64,000 nt of DNA from Chloracidobacterium sp. (GCA_015075585.1 JABTUB010000001.1:1536501-1600500), one strand, 5' to 3'. Numbered from the stretch's first letter, positions 17,809 to 26,979 are shown. Notes: a model not told the origin generated them from the letters alone. Numbers and translations: made by a program.

Positions 17809-18498
17809 TCAAAAGATCTCGTCATCATCGTCACGAACGACGGTTTTGGCCTTTCCGGGCCCTTGGGTACGCTTTGCAGGCTCGGATCGCTCAGTGCTTT
17901 CCGCCTTGACGGCCTTTGGCTGAGCCGATCTTTCGGCGGCCTTTACTCCCTTCTTAGGAGCCAGTATCGTAAACATCTGATAGCCTTCCATCTTTGGCGC
18001 CACTTCGACGTCTGCCATTTCGCCGAGTTCCTCTGTAAGGCGGGCAAGGATCTTTGCACCGAGTTCTCTGTGCGACATTTCACGCCCCCTGAACGCGATG
18101 GCAGCCCTTACCTTGTCGCCGTTGAGCAGCCATTCGCGGGCACGTTCCATTCGATAGTTGTAATCGTGATCGTCAGTGCCGGGCCTGAATTTGATCTGCT
18201 TTACTTGGACGGTAACACGATTCTTTTTCGCCTCATGGGCCCGCTTCTTCTGTTCGTAAAGAAACTTCCCGTAATCAATGATCTTGCAAACGGGCGGCTG
18301 GCCATTTGGAGCGATCTCAACAAGGTCAAGCCCGCGATCTCTCGCTTCACGGATCGCGTCACGCGTGTCCATTATGCCAAGCGTGCCGCCGTCCTCAAGA
18401 ACCACCCGTACGGACGGAACGCGAATGCGCTCATTCGTACGATGAAGCGGCTCGCGTTGCCGCGGCCTAAAGTTCCTTCCACCAAATCTTCTTGCGAT
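17809..18498 (-). CDS. infC: Translation initiation factor IF-3, AUC start
   Basis: 229 residues if begun at ATC (rc of 18496-18498). No ATG, GTG or TTG precedes the conserved N-terminal domain. The frame upstream of the first internal GTG (18403-18405) reads IARRFGG, then RTNERIRVPSVRVV, which is normal IF-3 sequence that the GTG start would cut off. An AAAGGAGG ribosome site lies 5 nt before the ATC. IF-3 classically uses a rare AUU/AUC-type start, which lets it repress its own translation because it rejects non-AUG starts. The C-terminal domain is complete and is followed by a Lys/Ala/Glu-rich tail (about 55 residues) ending RDDDDEIF. Confidence 0.93.
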   Translation of the reverse strand: MARRFGGRNFRPRQREPLHRTNERIRVPSVRVVLEDGGTLGIMDTRDAIREARDRGLDLVEIAPNGQPPVCKIIDYGKFLYEQKKRAHEAKKNRVTVQVKQIKFRPGTDDHDYNYRMERAREWLLNGDKVRAAIAFRGREMSHRELGAKILARLTEELGEMADVEVAPKMEGYQMFTILAPKKGVKAAERSAQPKAVKAESTERSEPAKRTQGPGKAKTVVRDDDDEIF

Positions 18499-18525
18499 AA
18501 AAGCCTCCTTTGTAACGTACCCTTT

Positions 18526-20481
18526 CTAGGAAGTGCGGGCCGAGCGTTCGGCCTCGATGCGTTCCTTGAATTCGATCAGCGACATCACGCCGATGTCGCC
18601 CTCCTTTCGATGCCTGACGGCGATATTGCCGGCCTCGAGTTCCTTATCACCCAATACGAGCATATACGGGATCTTCTGGAGTTGGGCGTCGCGTATCTTA
18701 GCACCGATCTTGTCCGAACGCGTATTCGCCTCGACCCTGAAGCCCGCCGCACGAAGCGTGTCGGCTACAGAATTCGCATAATCGTTTATGCGGTCGGTAA
18801 TAGGCAGAACGGCGACCTGTACCGGAGCAAGCCATAGCGGGAATGCCCCCTCAAAATGTTCGATAAGCACACCGAAGAAACGTTCGATCGACCCGAACAA
18901 TGCCCGATGGATCATTATCGGCCGATGCTTAAGGTTGTCTTCGCCGGTGTATTCGAGGTCGAACCGTTCCGGCAGATTGAAGTCAAGCTGAACGGTGCCG
19001 AGCTGCCATATCCTGCCGATGGCGTCCTCAACCTTTATGTCGACCTTCGGCCCGTAAAAAGCCGCCTCACCTTCGATACGCTCGTAGGATATGCCCCGCT
19101 CCTTCAATGCCTGAGCAAGTTGCTCTTCCGCGGCATTCCAGTCCTCGTCAGAGCCGAGAAAACCCTTATTATCAGCGGAACCGCGTACCGAAAGCTCGAA
19201 TTTTACCTTTTCAAAGCCGTAGATCTCCAACACCTTGATCGCAAAATCAAGGCAGTCGGAAACTTCTGCCTGAACTTGATCAGGACGTACAAAAAGGTGT
19301 GCGTCATCGACCGTAAATCCGCGAACGCGCATTAGTCCGTGGAGCGTTCCCGAGAGCTCAGCCCGATACACCGTACCCATTTCCGAGTAACGCTGCGGCA
19401 GGTCGCGATACGAACGCGGCCGCGACCGATAAATACCGATATGGAACGGGCAGTTCATCGGCTTGAGGCGGTATTCTTCGTCCTCAATACTCGTCGGGGC
19501 GTACATCGAGTCGGCGTAATTACCTTCATGTCCGCTGCGAACCCAAAGATCTCGTTTTGCTATGTGGGGCGTAAAAACAAAGCTGTAACCGCGCTGTTCA
19601 AGCTCCTCGCGAAGGAGCCTTTCCATCTCGTTGCGGATCACGCCGCCCTTCGGATGCCAAAGAATAAGGCCCTGACCGTAGTCATCATCGATCGAGAACA
19701 GATCGAGTTCGCGTCCGAGTTTGCGGTGGTCGCGCTTCTCGGCCTCTTCACGCTGCTTAAGCCAAGCATCGAGTTCGGCATGCGTCGCAAAAGCGATGCC
19801 GTAGATGCGCTGCATTTGTTCACGCTCTGCGTCACCCTTCCAATACGCGCCCGAAAGTGCTAAGAGCTTGAACGCCTTGAGCTTGCCCGTGTGCTGAACG
19901 TGCGGGCCGAGGCAGAAATCTATGAACGGCGAGCCGTCGATGTAGTAAACGCTCGCGGTATCATCCACCTTTTCGTCGATAAGCTCACATTTGAGCGGTT
20001 CAGCACGATCTTCAAAAATACTGAGTATTTCCTGCTTGCTGATGACGTCGCGGCGATATTTGAGATCACGCTTTGCCATCTCGCGCATTTTTTTCTCGAT
20101 CACGGGAAGGTCGCTTTCCGTCAAACTTCGCGGCGCGATCACGTCGTAGAAAAACCCGTAACGCGGGTCTTCCATTAGCGCAGGGCCGACGCCGAGCTTG
20201 GTTCCGGGGAACAGTTCGAGAAGCGCTGCGGCGAGAAGGTGCGCGGTCGAATGTCGAATGATCTCGAGGCCTTCCGCCGAGTCCGCAGTGATCGGTTCTA
20301 CCGAGATCAGCTCATCGCCGGACGGAATTTCACGATTCAGATCGACCTCTTCGCCGTTCAGCTTCGCGGCAAGAGACTTCTTAAGAACGTCGCGATCGAA
20401 CGCCTTGATCACATCAAGTACCGTCGCAGGCGCAGGTATCGCCCGCTGCATATCGCCAAATTTAATATTTACTTCACTCAT
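18526..20481 (-). CDS. thrS: Threonine--tRNA ligase
   Basis: 651 residues from ATG 20479-20481. The upstream in-frame extension lies in the leader and is not conserved. Domains in order: TGS (about 1-60), the editing/tRNA-SAD domain with [11 protein letters not shown], the class II core with the zinc-site MNCPFHI, motif 2 ([19 protein letters not shown]) and motif 3 ([16 protein letters not shown]), and the C-terminal anticodon-binding domain (VQVAVLPI onward). It charges tRNA-Thr. It is the first gene of the thrS-infC-rpmI-rplT-pheS-pheT run, with infC starting 27 bp downstream. Confidence 0.96.
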   Translation of the reverse strand: MSEVNIKFGDMQRAIPAPATVLDVIKAFDRDVLKKSLAAKLNGEEVDLNREIPSGDELISVEPITADSAEGLEIIRHSTAHLLAAALLELFPGTKLGVGPALMEDPRYGFFYDVIAPRSLTESDLPVIEKKMREMAKRDLKYRRDVISKQEILSIFEDRAEPLKCELIDEKVDDTASVYYIDGSPFIDFCLGPHVQHTGKLKAFKLLALSGAYWKGDAEREQMQRIYGIAFATHAELDAWLKQREEAEKRDHRKLGRELDLFSIDDDYGQGLILWHPKGGVIRNEMERLLREELEQRGYSFVFTPHIAKRDLWVRSGHEGNYADSMYAPTSIEDEEYRLKPMNCPFHIGIYRSRPRSYRDLPQRYSEMGTVYRAELSGTLHGLMRVRGFTVDDAHLFVRPDQVQAEVSDCLDFAIKVLEIYGFEKVKFELSVRGSADNKGFLGSDEDWNAAEEQLAQALKERGISYERIEGEAAFYGPKVDIKVEDAIGRIWQLGTVQLDFNLPERFDLEYTGEDNLKHRPIMIHRALFGSIERFFGVLIEHFEGAFPLWLAPVQVAVLPITDRINDYANSVADTLRAAGFRVEANTRSDKIGAKIRDAQLQKIPYMLVLGDKELEAGNIAVRHRKEGDIGVMSLIEFKERIEAERSARTS

Positions 20482-20595
20482 AACATTGTTAATTGCACAT
20501 TGCTTTGCTGAAGATCGGCTGTGCAGATGCTTTGCCGGCTTTGTAGCCGCTTTTATCTGCCGATCAAGGATCGACAAGGAACAATCAACAATTAC

Positions 20596-20709
20596 CTACT
20601 ACTCGTCAAGATCAGATCCGATAAGAGCGACTTTGCTTTGCAGTTCCGTTGAAACTGCGGTCATCCCGCCATTAGAAGCGGGTCGTAGTAGTTGTAAAAA
20701 CAGCAAAGT
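20596..20709 (-). promoter_or_regulatory. Structured thrS leader RNA with a possible leader peptide
   Basis: Between tRNA-Val and thrS the minus strand shows nested and competing pairings. Arms 20703-20709 and 20630-20636 pair (ACTTTGC/GCAAAGT) and enclose two hairpins (20665-20682, 5 bp; 20640-20658, 6 bp). Arms 20685-20691 and 20596-20602 (CTACTAC/GTAGTAG) cross the first pairing, so the two are alternatives or form a pseudoknot. A 21-codon frame starting at ATG 20662-20664 ends at TAG 20599-20601, inside the last arm. This looks like a regulatory leader for thrS. No T-box core and no clear minus-strand terminator were found, so the mechanism is open. Confidence 0.4.
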
Positions 20710-20741
20710 TCTTCGAAAGCATCTTATCGAAAGTTGTTAAA

Positions 20742-20816
<75 letters not shown>

Positions 20817-20923
20817 ATACCTCGTTTTGCCGCGGCAAAAGCGAACTTAAAGAATGCCAAAACACCAAAAATGTGTCAAGTTAGCGGATCTGCAAAAAGG
20901 AGGCCGTTTGTGGACGCAATTCG

Positions 20924-21877
20924 TTACGATACGCCCGTGCAGAAGCGATGCATAGCGATCGCAACGAGTTTGGCCGTACGGTTGTCGATATCATACTTCG
21001 GATTGACCTCTGAGAATTCGATCATCCGCGTATTTGCAAGCGAAGCGGCGTATTTCACAAGCTGGATGAACTCGCCCGCCCGCAGGCCCAACGGTGATGG
21101 TGCCGAAACGCCCGGTGCGTCGCTTGATCGTACGGCATCGACATCAAACCCGAAGAACGTGCTTAGCGACGAACTGTGGCCGATGAATTTCTGGCGGATC
21201 TGCTCCATCAATTCAAGATCGGCTTCGGCTCGTGAACGCACCATTTCAAGGCTTATACGGTGTACACCCAAATTTCGGAGATGTTCGTAGTATATCGGCG
21301 AATTTTGATGCGTCTGGTAACCGACCTCATAAAAATAGGTCGGTTTAAGCAACCCCTCGTCAAGAAGTTGGCGATACGGAGTGCCGCTGTTCCTTTGGTC
21401 GGCAACACTCACATCAAGATGCGCGTCGATATTGACGCCGATCCAGCCCTCCGTTCCGTAAACTTCATACATTGCACGCCCGTCGGCATACGAAATATCG
21501 TTGCCCCCGCCGAGAGTGATGACGCGCTTTCCGTCCCCCAGCAACTGCTTCACGACCGAGGTCATCGTATCGTGGGTTTCTTCGAGAGTTGGCGCGATCT
21601 TGACGTCGCCGAGGTCAAAAATGTTCTTCTTCAGATTAAAGGTCGTAAGGCGGTAGAATTGTTCCCGTATCGCCCTCGGCCCTTCGGCCGCACCGATACG
21701 GCCGTTGTTGCGCCGCACTCCCTCATCCTGCGGACAACCGAGTATCACGACGTCCGCACGTGCATAGCCTTCGAGGTCGTGTGAAACTACGTTTCCCAGC
21801 CGCGGATCGTTCAGATCGTTTCGATTGTAAAATAGGGCTGCGTCCGGTCGAACCGTAAGGTCAAATTGTATGCTCAT
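20924..21877 (-). CDS. hutG: Formimidoylglutamase (arginase family)
   Basis: 317 residues from ATG 21875-21877. Ureohydrolase metal-binding motifs are visible: GGGNDISYADGR, NIDAHLDV (the DAHxD type) and FGFDVDAVRSSDAPG (the DxDxxxxxxxPG type), which together bind two Mn2+. It hydrolyses N-formimidoyl-L-glutamate to glutamate and formamide, the last step of histidine degradation. The call as formimidoylglutamase and not arginase or agmatinase rests on the divergent GGGND motif and on hutU, hutI and hutH 5-10 kb away. It is separated from them by the radical SAM gene and the island. Confidence 0.85.
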   Translation of the reverse strand: MSIQFDLTVRPDAALFYNRNDLNDPRLGNVVSHDLEGYARADVVILGCPQDEGVRRNNGRIGAAEGPRAIREQFYRLTTFNLKKNIFDLGDVKIAPTLEETHDTMTSVVKQLLGDGKRVITLGGGNDISYADGRAMYEVYGTEGWIGVNIDAHLDVSVADQRNSGTPYRQLLDEGLLKPTYFYEVGYQTHQNSPIYYEHLRNLGVHRISLEMVRSRAEADLELMEQIRQKFIGHSSSLSTFFGFDVDAVRSSDAPGVSAPSPLGLRAGEFIQLVKYAASLANTRMIEFSEVNPKYDIDNRTAKLVAIAMHRFCTGVS

Positions 21878-22068
21878 TTCACTCCATTGTAACACCGAAG
21901 TTTACGCTGAACCTGTTACTGCGGCACCGAAAACGAAATTGACTGGTGTCGCTATGTTCGGCGCGCCGCGTCCGGGTGTGAATCTTCGCTCTTCCGCCAA
22001 TTGTACTACTTTTGTAACATCTTTGAATTCCTATTGATACGGCGTTTGATCAAAGGTATTGTCAATGT

Positions 22069-23565
22069 ATGAAAGTTCTATTCGCCTATCCGAAGTTCCC
22101 TGATACATATTGGAGTTTCCGGCATGCCCTCGCATTCGAGGGGAAAGGTTCCGCATTTCCGCCGCTGGGCCTAATGACCATTTCGTCTATGCTGCCGAGT
22201 AATTTCGAAAAGCGGCTTGTCGATCTGAACATTACGGAACTGAAAGACGCGGACATCGAGTGGGCCGATATGGTTTTCTCAAGCGCGATGATCGTGCAGA
22301 AAGATTCACTCGAAGAGATCGTCAACAGAGCTCGGGCAATGGGAAAGCGAACTGTCGTCGGAGGGCCATATGTCTCGACCAGCGCAGAGAAGTTGCCGAA
22401 CGCGGATCATATCTTCGTCGGCGAGGCTGAAGAGACCTTTCCTGAGTTCCTTCACGATCTTGAGCTTGGAGTTCCGCAAAAGGTTTACAAAGCAATAACG
22501 AGGCCGGCTCTCGACAAAACTCCGCCGCCAGACTACAGCCTTATCGAATTGTCGAATTACAGTTCGATGAACCTCCAATATTCGCGCGGATGTCCGTTCA
22601 ACTGTGAATTTTGCGACATCATCGAGATATACGGACGGGTACCCCGCACGAAATCGCCCAAGCAAATGCTGAACGAGCTTGATCATCTGAAAGAGGCAGG
22701 TTGGCGCGGTCCTGTCTTCATTGTTGACGACAATTTCATCGGCAATAAAAAGAACGTTCGGTTCTTGATGCCTGAGTTGATCGAGTGGAATGAAAAGAAC
22801 GAGTATCCTTTCTCTTACTTTACCGAGGCGAGCCTGAATCTCGCCGAAGATGAAGTCCTGCTCGATCAGATGCGCACCGCCGGTTTCAGCCGAGTATTTG
22901 TCGGCATCGAAACGCCTGTGGAGGCGGGTCTGAAAGAAGCTCAGAAGACACAAAACACAAAACGCAGCCTCATTGATTCGATCAAAAAGATCCAAAGCTA
23001 CGGACTTGAGGTAATGGCGGGGTTTATCGTCGGCTTTGATAATGATCCTGACGATATTTTTGAGCGACAGATCGACTTTATTCGAAACAGCGCCATCCCG
23101 CTGGCGATGGTCGGTTTATTGTCCGCACTGCCTGATACGCAGCTTTGGCGAAGGCTTGAAAAGGAAGGACGTTTGGTTGGTTACCACTCAGGGAACAATT
23201 CGGATTGCTCGATCAATTTTGAACCAAAGATGCCGCGAGAGCGCCTTGTGGAAGGCTTTAAGACCGTACTATCAAATATTTACAGCCCGAAAGAGTACTA
23301 TGCACGGTCATTGGCGTGCCTTTCGAATTTTGGAAAAGAACGACGTGATCCGCGGCGTTCGAACCTCCGCTCTGATCTAAAGGCGTTGTGGCGTATCGTA
23401 AGTCTGCTTGGCATACGCGACAGAGAACGTCTTATGTTTTGGAAGTATTGCTACAAACTCTTGACCGCACATCGCCGCGAGATCAAGCACGGTTTGACAC
23501 TCGCAGCCATGGGCTATCATTTCCGAGTGATCACCGAGCGAGCCTGCGGCTCGGGCCTGAGCTGA
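22069..23565 (+). CDS. B12-binding-domain radical SAM protein
   Basis: 498 residues. Residues 1-140 form a Rossmann-like cobalamin-binding domain ([54 protein letters not shown]), without the classic DxHxxG base. The radical SAM core carries the 4Fe-4S motif [11 protein letters not shown] (Cys-x3-Cys-x2-Cys) at about residues 176-186, then [10 protein letters not shown] and RVFVGIETP. The C-terminal 120 residues match the extension seen in DUF4070-type members. Such enzymes carry out methylations or carbon-skeleton changes, including on lipids; the substrate is unknown. It is on the opposite strand to hutG and hutU and stands alone. Confidence 0.85.
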   Translation: MKVLFAYPKFPDTYWSFRHALAFEGKGSAFPPLGLMTISSMLPSNFEKRLVDLNITELKDADIEWADMVFSSAMIVQKDSLEEIVNRARAMGKRTVVGGPYVSTSAEKLPNADHIFVGEAEETFPEFLHDLELGVPQKVYKAITRPALDKTPPPDYSLIELSNYSSMNLQYSRGCPFNCEFCDIIEIYGRVPRTKSPKQMLNELDHLKEAGWRGPVFIVDDNFIGNKKNVRFLMPELIEWNEKNEYPFSYFTEASLNLAEDEVLLDQMRTAGFSRVFVGIETPVEAGLKEAQKTQNTKRSLIDSIKKIQSYGLEVMAGFIVGFDNDPDDIFERQIDFIRNSAIPLAMVGLLSALPDTQLWRRLEKEGRLVGYHSGNNSDCSINFEPKMPRERLVEGFKTVLSNIYSPKEYYARSLACLSNFGKERRDPRRSNLRSDLKALWRIVSLLGIRDRERLMFWKYCYKLLTAHRREIKHGLTLAAMGYHFRVITERACGSGLS

Positions 23566-23662
23566 TGATGGTGCGGGAAACGCAAGATCGTTAGTATTGA
23601 AAGGCTGTGTGCTCGTTCGGGACGGCGTCAAGCAATCGTACCCACACGGTCGTAGATATCGG

Positions 23663-23851
23663 TCATTGTTCGCAGCAGACGCAATTGTGAGCGTCGCGAT
23701 CGATAGCGTCGAAAGCCTCGTCCCAGCGGGCGCGTATCGGTTCGCGCTCCGTTGAATCGAAATATTCGTTGATCGCCTCGACGACCTTCATCTTATCCAA
23801 ATTCGGGAGCTTAAAGAACCCGTGCAGAATGACGACAATGTTTTCGTTCAT
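23663..23851 (-). CDS. Small hypothetical protein (62 residues)
   Basis: ATG at 23849-23851, no clear Shine-Dalgarno. The protein is charged and soluble (NENIVVILHGFFKLPNLDK at the start) and ends with a Cys-rich tail, NCVCCEQ. The composition is protein-like and the frame is in an otherwise empty stretch, but no family is recognised. It lies just downstream of the outermost hutU 3'-end copy on the same strand, so it may have been the original neighbour of hutU before the island arrived. Confidence 0.45.
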   Translation of the reverse strand: MNENIVVILHGFFKLPNLDKMKVVEAINEYFDSTEREPIRARWDEAFDAIDRDAHNCVCCEQ

Positions 23852-23899
23852 GACATATTTTTTGCGTAAGCGGCTTCGCGTACGTCAATTAAAGGGCCT

Positions 23900-23995
23900 T
23901 TATACTACGTCATCCATGATGGGTACGATAACGTCATTTTCCTTCGCAAATTCGATCGCTTCTTCGTAACCGGCGTCGGCGTGGCGGATGACGCC
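23900..23995 (-). pseudogene. Outer copy of the hutU 3' end (C-terminal fragment)
   Basis: On the minus strand this reads [19 protein letters not shown] and then ends PIMDDVV with TAA at 23900-23902. Bases 23946-23995 match the 3' part of the intact hutU (27017-27066) with no difference. Upstream of 23995 the match stops abruptly. Downstream of 23946 the last codons differ from those of the intact gene but are still recognisably related in length and position. This is the remnant expected at the far edge of an insertion into the hutU 3' end: the original gene end, now separated by 3 kb. Confidence 0.85.
23946..23995. repeat. 50-bp perfect direct repeat, left copy (island boundary)
   Basis: Identical over all 50 bases to 27017-27066 inside intact hutU, same orientation, 3,071 bp apart. 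It runs from GCAAATTCG to GATGACGCC on the plus strand. This is the best candidate for an attachment-site core bounding the accessory island. A third, diverged relative lies at about 25345-25449. Confidence 0.9.
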
Positions 23996-24073
23996 GAATG
24001 TTCTCGTTCGGAAAGGTGAGGCAAGTGTGCAATTGATCGTCGGACAAACGCCACGTCCTCTTCGTACCAAATA

Positions 24074-24481
24074 TCACCAAATCGTATCGACAAATTTGGA
24101 GTTCTGTATTTTGGGATCGTTGGTGATGAGTTTCATTCCCAAAACGCTTGCCGTGGAAGCGATCAACCGATCATGTAGTTCAGGAATATCGGTGATTTTA
24201 GCTGCCTGTCGTATGATCTCGATACTAAGAGGAGCGTCGTGGAAATTTGAGTTTGTGGATACGTGATCTTCTACATCCGAAAGACTGGCGGTGATCCTTC
24301 GTTTCTCAGAAAGATATAGGATCTCAGCGAATACTATTGAGGGAATATGAATATTTAAATCGCCGCGACCCGCAGCTTCAAATATTTCGGTTACTCGTTT
24401 GCTTGACCTTCTGTTTTCGAGATGCAAGACGACCGCCATAGTATCGGCGGCATAATCATCGTCGAGGGAACGCTTGCTCAT
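24074..24481 (-). CDS. PIN-domain ribonuclease toxin (VapC-like)
   Basis: 135 residues from ATG 24479-24481; a TTG three codons earlier is possible. The four acidic PIN residues are visible: Asp in DDYAADTMAV near the start, Glu in VFAEILYL, Asp in LHDRLIAS and Asp in LITNDPKI. It would cleave RNA in the presence of Mg2+. The start overlaps the end of the upstream antitoxin-like gene by 26 bp, the usual antitoxin-then-toxin layout. It is the last gene of the island before the outer hutU copy. Confidence 0.85.
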   Translation of the reverse strand: MSKRSLDDDYAADTMAVVLHLENRRSSKRVTEIFEAAGRGDLNIHIPSIVFAEILYLSEKRRITASLSDVEDHVSTNSNFHDAPLSIEIIRQAAKITDIPELHDRLIASTASVLGMKLITNDPKIQNSKFVDTIW

Positions 24482-24668
24482 AGTTGTCAAACTCCATCTC
24501 CAGATGCGTCAACTCGTTCTCGTCAAGGTCAGATAGTTCGTCAATGAGCAGATCTTCATTAATAGCGTCCGTTTTTCTGGCAAGGAATTCTGCAAAATCC
24601 AATAATTCCTTCTGCTTATAATGCGGCAATGCCTTCATTCTCTTTAGTATTGCTTGTTCGATCGTCAT
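24456..24668 (-). CDS. Antitoxin-like protein partnering the PIN toxin
   Basis: 70 residues, acidic overall. The N-terminal half (MTIEQAILKRMKALPHYKQKE then LLDFAEFLARK) resembles the short DUF2281-type antitoxins found before PIN genes, with an acidic C-terminal tail (INEDLLIDELSDLDENELTH) that could bind the toxin. No clear DNA-binding fold is seen. It overlaps the toxin start and should neutralise it and perhaps autoregulate the pair. Confidence 0.75.
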   Translation of the reverse strand: MTIEQAILKRMKALPHYKQKELLDFAEFLARKTDAINEDLLIDELSDLDENELTHLEMEFDNYEQAFPRR

Positions 24669-24855
24669 TTCTGCGCCTCGTTTGGAATTTTAACACAGTC
24701 TTCGTGGGTTCTATTGGTTCGACCGATCCTATAGGCCGAAAGATTTCATCGCCATTCGGCGTGATGAGCTAAACCGTGCGTTTCTACGGCACTACGATCA
24801 ACTGCCATACCTGATCTTAATGATCACGTTTTGTGAGTTCTTCGAACTTCTTTGA

Positions 24856-25323
24856 TCATCGAAAACACCTATTCGATTCCCATACCACGGTCGCGCGAAT
24901 CGAATTTAATATATCTTTCCAGTAATTCCCGCCGCCGAGGTTCTCCAACTGCTCGCTGTTGATCGTATAGCCTTTTATAATGTATTCCTTAAGTCGTTCC
25001 GTCGCCCATATACGAAATTGCGTACCTCTTTGTGATTTAACGCGATAACCAACCGAGATGATTACATCGAGTTTGTTAAAATTAGTCGGCTTGGTCAATG
25101 CAGAAGAAAAATCGGAAATTCCGATTTTTCTCATCGACGCCGGCCGCTCAAGTTCGCCTTCGTTGTAAATATTGAGAATATGCTCGTTTATGGTCGAACG
25201 TGATTTGTCGAAAAGCTCCACCATCTGGTCAATGGTCAACCAAACGGTCTCGTCTTCGAGCCGGGTTTCAATACGAGTTTGCCCGTCGTCAGATCGGTAT
25301 ATTATTAGCTCACTGCTATTCAT
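24856..25323 (-). pseudogene. Truncated RhuM-family protein
   Basis: From ATG 25321-25323 it encodes 155 residues. The N-terminal 135 match the RhuM family: IIYRSDDGQTRIETRLEDET, then VWLTIDQMVELFDKSRSTINEHI (a helix-turn-helix-like part), then NKLDVIISVGYRVKSQRGTQFRIWA. RhuM proteins are usually over 300 residues. Here the sequence breaks off after LGGGNYWKDILNSIR and ends 12 residues later, and no continuation was found in the next 150 bp. RhuM genes are associated with pathogenicity islands and other mobile DNA. The frame is open leftwards into the middle hutU-end copy with no stop between them. Confidence 0.75.
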
Positions 25324-25344
25324 TTTCGGGCATATTTCTTCGTT

Positions 25345-25449
25345 TATCGGAATTTTAACATTATTCTTCTCGGCAAATTCAATAACTTCTTCATAATCCG
25401 CATCGATTTGGTGAATGCCGCCCATGCCGGGTCGGTGGTTAGGACACGG
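25345..25449 (-). pseudogene. Middle, diverged copy of the hutU 3' end
   Basis: On the minus strand this reads GMGGIHQIDADYEEVIEFAE then KNNVKIP, aligning to [20 protein letters not shown] and RNSVKIP in intact hutU. About three quarters of the bases match by eye. One base is missing in the CCGGGG run, which shifts the frame in the upstream part. The copy is more AT-rich than hutU itself, so it may come from another species or an older event. It separates the two cargo blocks of the island. Confidence 0.8.
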
Positions 25450-25514
25450 TAATCCGATCGGCAGCTTTCTGCGTTTAGTCGGCGATAGCAGGTCAGCACT
25501 CAGTTGCCTCGGAC

Positions 25515-26249
25515 TCACGAATTTCTTTTTGATTTGACAAACTTTGCATTTTCTTTCACAAATGAAATTAGAAACGGACCAATAGTATTCCGCATTTCGC
25601 GAGAATCGGCCTCAAGAAATGCCTTGCGTCTAGCATCAATTCGTTCTTGAGTTTTAGATACAAGATTTCTTCCTAGTAGTTGTGCGGTTTCTAATATGCT
25701 CTTTTCAACGGAATCCACAAACGCCTTGTGATGAAAACGCATCATCTCTGCCCCTAGCCCATAGATTGGTCCTAAATCGTCGATAGGAGCTAACTGAGAT
25801 GGTGTCATCAGTCTATCAATCATGTTCATTCGACTGATCTCAAATCTTTGGCTAATTCTTTCGGCGAACAACGGATCAACTTCAGCCACGGTCGCTACAA
25901 TTTCTTCGTAACGAGTGCTGATGGCCTGAATATCCGGGCTTAACATCGTTTTCATCATGAAGCCAAGATGCGGCTGTAAAACTTGAAAATTATTTATACT
26001 TTCCTCAGGAATACCGACTTCCTTAAACATCTTCGTGAAGGCATCAGAAAGAGCGGCGTGAACGTCAGGACTCAGTCGGATTACCTCACCATAAAGTTCA
26101 AGTTGTCGAAAAAGAGCGGAGCGAAGTATGCGTTTCCTATTCCGTCTCGCCTCAGTCCATGCTTTGAATTCACCCATCAAACCACCGACAATCGCAGCCG
26201 CCAACGCAATAACGCCGCCGAGAATAAGATTTAGAGTCTCTTTTTCCAC
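25515..26249 (-). CDS. Uncharacterised protein with one N-terminal transmembrane helix
   Basis: 244 residues. A short N-terminus leads into a glycine/alanine-rich membrane helix (ILGGVIALAAAIVGGLMG, about residues 8-27), then a basic stretch (EARRNRKRI) and about 200 residues of helical, soluble sequence with no recognisable motif. The orientation should be N-out with a cytoplasmic body. It begins 23 bp after the lipoprotein gene, so the two form one unit of island cargo. Visible AT richness compared with the hut genes supports transfer. Function unknown. Confidence 0.7.
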   Translation of the reverse strand: MEKETLNLILGGVIALAAAIVGGLMGEFKAWTEARRNRKRILRSALFRQLELYGEVIRLSPDVHAALSDAFTKMFKEVGIPEESINNFQVLQPHLGFMMKTMLSPDIQAISTRYEEIVATVAEVDPLFAERISQRFEISRMNMIDRLMTPSQLAPIDDLGPIYGLGAEMMRFHHKAFVDSVEKSILETAQLLGRNLVSKTQERIDARRKAFLEADSREMRNTIGPFLISFVKENAKFVKSKRNS

Positions 26250-26272
26250 ATTTACATAGTTTCGAGGCCAAT

Positions 26273-26653
26273 CTATCGGGCAAGTTTTGTCACTCGAACC
26301 GTAACACTCACCTGTTTGCCCAAGCCGAATACCGTCGGATTAGTAATAACAAGCTGACCTTGACGCGGCATTTCACAAGTCATTGTGGCTTCGCGCATCG
26401 GTTGTGTTCTCGGACAACTACCACCGACCCATTCGATATCAGCGCCATCGTTGTTTGCGGTCATTTCAAGCTTGTATTTGCCCGGTTCCAATTTCAGGGT
26501 TATCCCCGCGCCATCGTCTAGTACTTTTGAATCGTCGGTTATGATTTGATCGGTGATATATGACACATAAGGCTGACCGCTTCGTTGATCGGTCTGGACT
26601 GCACAGCCAACAACGAATACTACGCAGATCATTAAGACAAGAAAGTATTTCAT
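26273..26653 (-). CDS. Small lipoprotein of unknown function
   Basis: 126 residues from ATG 26651-26653, chosen over upstream starts because a GAGGGAG ribosome site lies 7 bp before it. The signal MKYFLVLMICVVFVVGC ends in the lipobox Cys. The mature part is beta-rich (GAGITLKLEPGKYKLEMTAN), contains two further Cys (GGSCPRTQP, TMTCEMP) that may form a disulfide, and ends VSVTVRVTKLAR. This resembles a small Ig-like or lectin-like periplasmic domain, but no family is recognised. Partner gene directly downstream encodes the membrane protein. Confidence 0.75.
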   Translation of the reverse strand: MKYFLVLMICVVFVVGCAVQTDQRSGQPYVSYITDQIITDDSKVLDDGAGITLKLEPGKYKLEMTANNDGADIEWVGGSCPRTQPMREATMTCEMPRQGQLVITNPTVFGLGKQVSVTVRVTKLAR

Positions 26654-26979
26654 ATATTTCTCCCTCTTGTACATTTTAATTTCCATTCTTCATTCGACGC
26701 AAAACCTGCGAAAATTTTGAGTTGCTCCCCGGATTAATCGTTTTCTTTTTATCTTAGGTCGCTCCATTTTTAGACAGCAGTCATATTCGTAGGTGTCGAG
26801 AATGACGCCATTCAGTGTCATAGATTCACATGCAGTTGTCTGTTTCATACTTACTTAAAAGATTCCTACGCCGCTTTACGAAATCGATATTGCCTCTCTG
26901 CTCATCCTTAGCGTGTGAAGGAGTCGGCCATTTCAATATTTTGTCGAGCGTCGGCAGACCAATTTGCGATAGTCACGCC
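26654..26979. other. 326-bp AT-rich gap after hutU
   Basis: No clear gene. On the minus strand a 52-codon frame (26690-26848) starts with ATG, contains four Cys (CES, YDCCLK, FCVE) and ends 36 bp before the lipoprotein start. Its ribosome site is weak and it may be chance. The composition is more AT-rich than the flanking hutU. It should hold the promoter of the lipoprotein/membrane-protein pair, but no convincing -10/-35 pair was picked out. Confidence 0.4.

Noticed and set aside
17659..18837. Long open frame (392 codons) on the plus strand opposite infC and thrS
   Set aside because: It is antisense to well-conserved infC and thrS sequence, has no ribosome site and reads as an arbitrary translation. 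Kept as a shadow of the real genes.
20482..20741. T-box riboswitch before thrS
   Set aside because: The leader has hairpins, but the conserved T-box core (UGGNACCGCG) and a following terminator are missing; GGATGACCGC is only a faint likeness.
24004..24093. Small minus-strand frame joining the PIN toxin end to the outer hutU fragment
   Set aside because: It overlaps the toxin stop and then the hutU remnant in another frame, with no ribosome site.
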